Position numbers and translations under genes: made by a program
Notes under the pieces: generated by a model
Seen by the model: only the letters and a program-made list of their open reading frames with translations
What the model was told of the DNA's origin: nothing
The model's database searches: none
Shown: positions 5,820 to 7,322 of the stretch, one piece after another
Layout of the letters: each line of letters begins with the position of its first letter
Numbering within the stretch: position 1 is the first letter of the stretch
Assembly: GCA_947506075.1 (NCBI GenBank)
Contig: CANNNN010000124.1
Span: 1-7,322, forward strand
DNA: 7,322 nucleotides
Source of the DNA: Methylococcaceae bacterium
GTDB taxonomy: Bacteria > Pseudomonadota > Gammaproteobacteria > Methylococcales > Methylomonadaceae
Reading direction: 5' to 3'

Positions 5820-5839
5820 CGTATTTTTACCTCTGTCAA
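5810..5839 (-). promoter_or_regulatory. Predicted sigma70-type promoter of the Phd-PIN module
   Basis: The minus strand has a consensus -35 TTGACA (5839-5834), an 18-base spacer, and -10 CATAAT (5815-5810, 5 of 6 bases). The start would be near 5803, giving a leader of about 25 bases to the antitoxin ATG at 5777. The -10 lies inside the perfect inverted repeat, so binding there would block RNA polymerase. With no terminator after the toxin gene, this promoter could also transcribe ccmG and beyond. Confidence 0.7.
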
Positions 5840-5855
5840 CAAAAATAAAGGCTAG

Positions 5856-5873
5856 GTAGGCTGCGCAGCCTAC
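5856..5873. repeat. 18-base perfect palindrome downstream of ccmF
   Basis: GTAGGCTGCGCAGCCTAC is its own reverse complement. As minus-strand RNA it could fold with a 7-base-pair stem and a GCGC loop. A T-rich run (TTTATTTTT on the minus strand, 5849-5841) begins 6 bases after the stem, so a weak terminator or attenuator behind ccmF is possible but not typical. It could equally be a REP-like intergenic repeat. Confidence 0.6.
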
Positions 5874-5889
5874 AGGTCTTAAAAGTTAA

Positions 5890-5910
5890 GGCGCACACGG
5901 CACACCCTAC
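5890..5910. repeat. G+C-rich hairpin-prone element next to the ccmF stop, possible REP-like repeat
   Basis: The minus strand reads GTAGGGTGTGCCGTGTGCGCC immediately after ccmF in short segments GTAGGGTG, TGCCG and TGTGCGCC. GGTGTGC and GTGCGCC can pair across a CGT loop if G-U pairs are allowed. Similar GTAGGGTG... motifs recur between genes in many proteobacterial genomes in my recollection; whether this one is repeated in its own genome cannot be seen here. Confidence 0.35.
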
Positions 5911-5912
5911 AC

Positions 5913-7322
5913 TTATTTTGCAGTTTTATACCGCCTATCGCAAGCCGCGATCAAGCCGCCCGCCGCCATGAATAAAGCGCCCAGCCATATCCAGCGGATG
6001 AAGGACTTGTAATAAACCCTCATGCTCCATGCGCCCTTATCGCCCAGCGGCTCGCCTATCGCGACAAATAAATCTCTAAACAAGCCGGCATCAATCGCCG
6101 CCTCCGTCATCGGCATGGTCTGCACCTGGTAAACCCGTTTTTGCGGTTCCAGCTTGGCAACCTCTTTGCCGTTATGACTGACTGTCACCCTTGCCTGCTG
6201 GGCAATATAGTTAGGCCCTTTGTTTTGTTTTACGCCGTGAAATTCAAAGATATAGCCGGACATGTCCAGCGTATCGCCGGGCGACATACGCACATCTTTT
6301 TCGACGCTGTAAACAGAAGTCAAGGTAATGCCGATCACGAATACTGCTATGCCCAAATGCGCGACGGTCATGCCGTAAAAACCGGCAGGCACCGTTTGCA
6401 GCCTTTGCAAGGAAAAACCCTGCGGCCCCATCCGCTCAAACAACGACAGCACGGTAATCGCAACCGTCCATAAGGCCAGCGTCAGGCCCAATACCGCGCC
6501 CCAGGAATAAAACGGCAGAACCAACGGAATGACCAAGCCGCCACCGACGCAGCCTAGAATGATCCAGCGCACCCGAGAAACTATTACACTGATATTGTCT
6601 CTTTTCCAGCGCAGCAGCATGCCTAAGCCCACGGCTATCGCCAGCGGCGCCATCAGCGGAATGAATACCGCATTAAAATACGGAGGCCCTACGGAAATCT
6701 TGCCCAGTCCCAGCGCATCGATGACCAGCGGATACAAGGTACCCAGCAAAATACTGGCAGCGGTAACGACTAGCAGCACATTATTCAGCAAGATCGCCGA
6801 TTCCCGGGACACCAGTTCAAAAGTCGCGCTGCTTTTGACGTAGGGCGCCCTGATCGCATACAGCAATAAGGAACCGCCGACCACGACCGCCAGAAAGATC
6901 AGGATGAACAAGCCGCGTGCCGGGTCGCTGGCAAAGGCATGCACCGAGGTCAACACGCCGGAGCGCACCAAAAAAGTGCCCAGCAGGCTTAACGAAAAAG
7001 CGAAAATCGCCAGCAACACGGTCCAGGTTTTAAACACGCCGCGTTTTTCGGTCGCGGCCAAGGAATGAATCAGCGCAGTGCCGACCAGCCAGGGCATGAA
7101 CGAGGCGTTTTCGACCGGATCCCAGAACCACCAGCCGCCCCAACCGAGTTCGTAATAAGCCCACCAGCTGCCCAGAGCTATGCCTATTGTTAAAAACATC
7201 CAGGCGATATTGGTCCATGGCCTCGACCAGCGCGCCCAGGCCGAATCCAGCCGGCCTTCGAGCAGGGCCGCAATCGCAAACGCAAACGCCACCGAAAAAC
7301 CGACATAACCCATATACAGCAT
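5913..7322 (-). CDS. ccmF: Cytochrome c heme lyase subunit CcmF (N-terminal part beyond window)
   Basis: CcmF is the large inner-membrane heme ligase that receives heme from holo-CcmE and links it to the reduced CXXCH of apocytochrome c. The 469 residues present match the C-terminal part of E. coli CcmF (647 residues). The tryptophan-rich WWD heme-handling motif is WGGWWFWDPVENASFMPW (61-78). Candidate heme-ligand histidines are H86 (TALIHSLA), H128 (SVHAFASDPARG) and H322 (TVAHLGIAV), corresponding to conserved histidines of the family. Multiple hydrophobic spans occur, then a periplasmic domain (SVEKDVRMSPGD, MTEAAIDAGLFRDL) and a last span near 443-460. The first visible residue corresponds to the conserved HPPxLYMGYVG segment, so roughly 170-180 residues are missing. 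The ATG at the edge is internal, not the start. The frame is intact to TAA at 5913. Confidence 0.97.
   Translation of the reverse strand: MLYMGYVGFSVAFAFAIAALLEGRLDSAWARWSRPWTNIAWMFLTIGIALGSWWAYYELGWGGWWFWDPVENASFMPWLVGTALIHSLAATEKRGVFKTWTVLLAIFAFSLSLLGTFLVRSGVLTSVHAFASDPARGLFILIFLAVVVGGSLLLYAIRAPYVKSSATFELVSRESAILLNNVLLVVTAASILLGTLYPLVIDALGLGKISVGPPYFNAVFIPLMAPLAIAVGLGMLLRWKRDNISVIVSRVRWIILGCVGGGLVIPLVLPFYSWGAVLGLTLALWTVAITVLSLFERMGPQGFSLQRLQTVPAGFYGMTVAHLGIAVFVIGITLTSVYSVEKDVRMSPGDTLDMSGYIFEFHGVKQNKGPNYIAQQARVTVSHNGKEVAKLEPQKRVYQVQTMPMTEAAIDAGLFRDLFVAIGEPLGDKGAWSMRVYYKSFIRWIWLGALFMAAGGLIAACDRRYKTAK

Noticed and set aside
7320..7322. ATG at the right edge as the true ccmF start
   Set aside because: The sequence begins within the conserved HPPxLYMGYVG region, well inside the family's length, so the gene continues beyond the window.

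Overview
The window is a block of minus-strand genes built around the distal half of a System I cytochrome c maturation (ccm) operon. It suggests a gammaproteobacterium. CcmF, CcmG, CcmH and HemN closely resemble the E. coli proteins as I recall them, a SlyX homologue with the typical PPHY end is present, and CcmH and CcmI are separate genes rather than fused as in E. coli. A methanotroph-like or other environmental gammaproteobacterium would fit, but I cannot name the genus from sequence alone.

Layout in the direction of transcription (right to left): the C-terminal part of ccmF runs in from the right edge to 5913. A 135-base gap (5778-5912) follows, with two palindromic elements and a strong sigma70-type promoter inside a perfect inverted repeat. 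Next come a Phd/YefM antitoxin and PIN-domain toxin pair (5134-5777), then ccmG/dsbE (4498-5028). A 38-base gap holds a second promoter/palindrome, followed by a brnT-brnA toxin-antitoxin pair (3901-4459), then ccmH (3405-3878), ccmI (2161-3408), hemN (782-2164) and slyX (572-778). After a 65-base gap, a kinase-like open frame starts at 506 and runs off the left edge.

The ccm genes act together in the periplasm and inner membrane to attach heme covalently to apocytochromes c. CcmG and CcmH keep the apocytochrome CXXCH thiols reduced, CcmI escorts the apocytochrome, and CcmF completes ligation. HemN makes a heme precursor without oxygen, and its start overlaps the ccmI stop, so heme supply and heme attachment appear co-expressed.

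The main point of interest is that two unrelated type II toxin-antitoxin modules sit between successive ccm genes: ccmF | Phd-PIN | ccmG | BrnT-BrnA | ccmH. Each is co-oriented with the operon and has its own visible promoter and operator-like palindrome. No convincing terminator lies after either module. The downstream half of the ccm operon may therefore be read at least partly from toxin-antitoxin promoters. The brnT promoter also predicts an almost leaderless message beginning at a GTG codon. The leftmost gene, a partial CHK/ecdysteroid-kinase-like phosphotransferase, has no stop inside the window and is easily missed.
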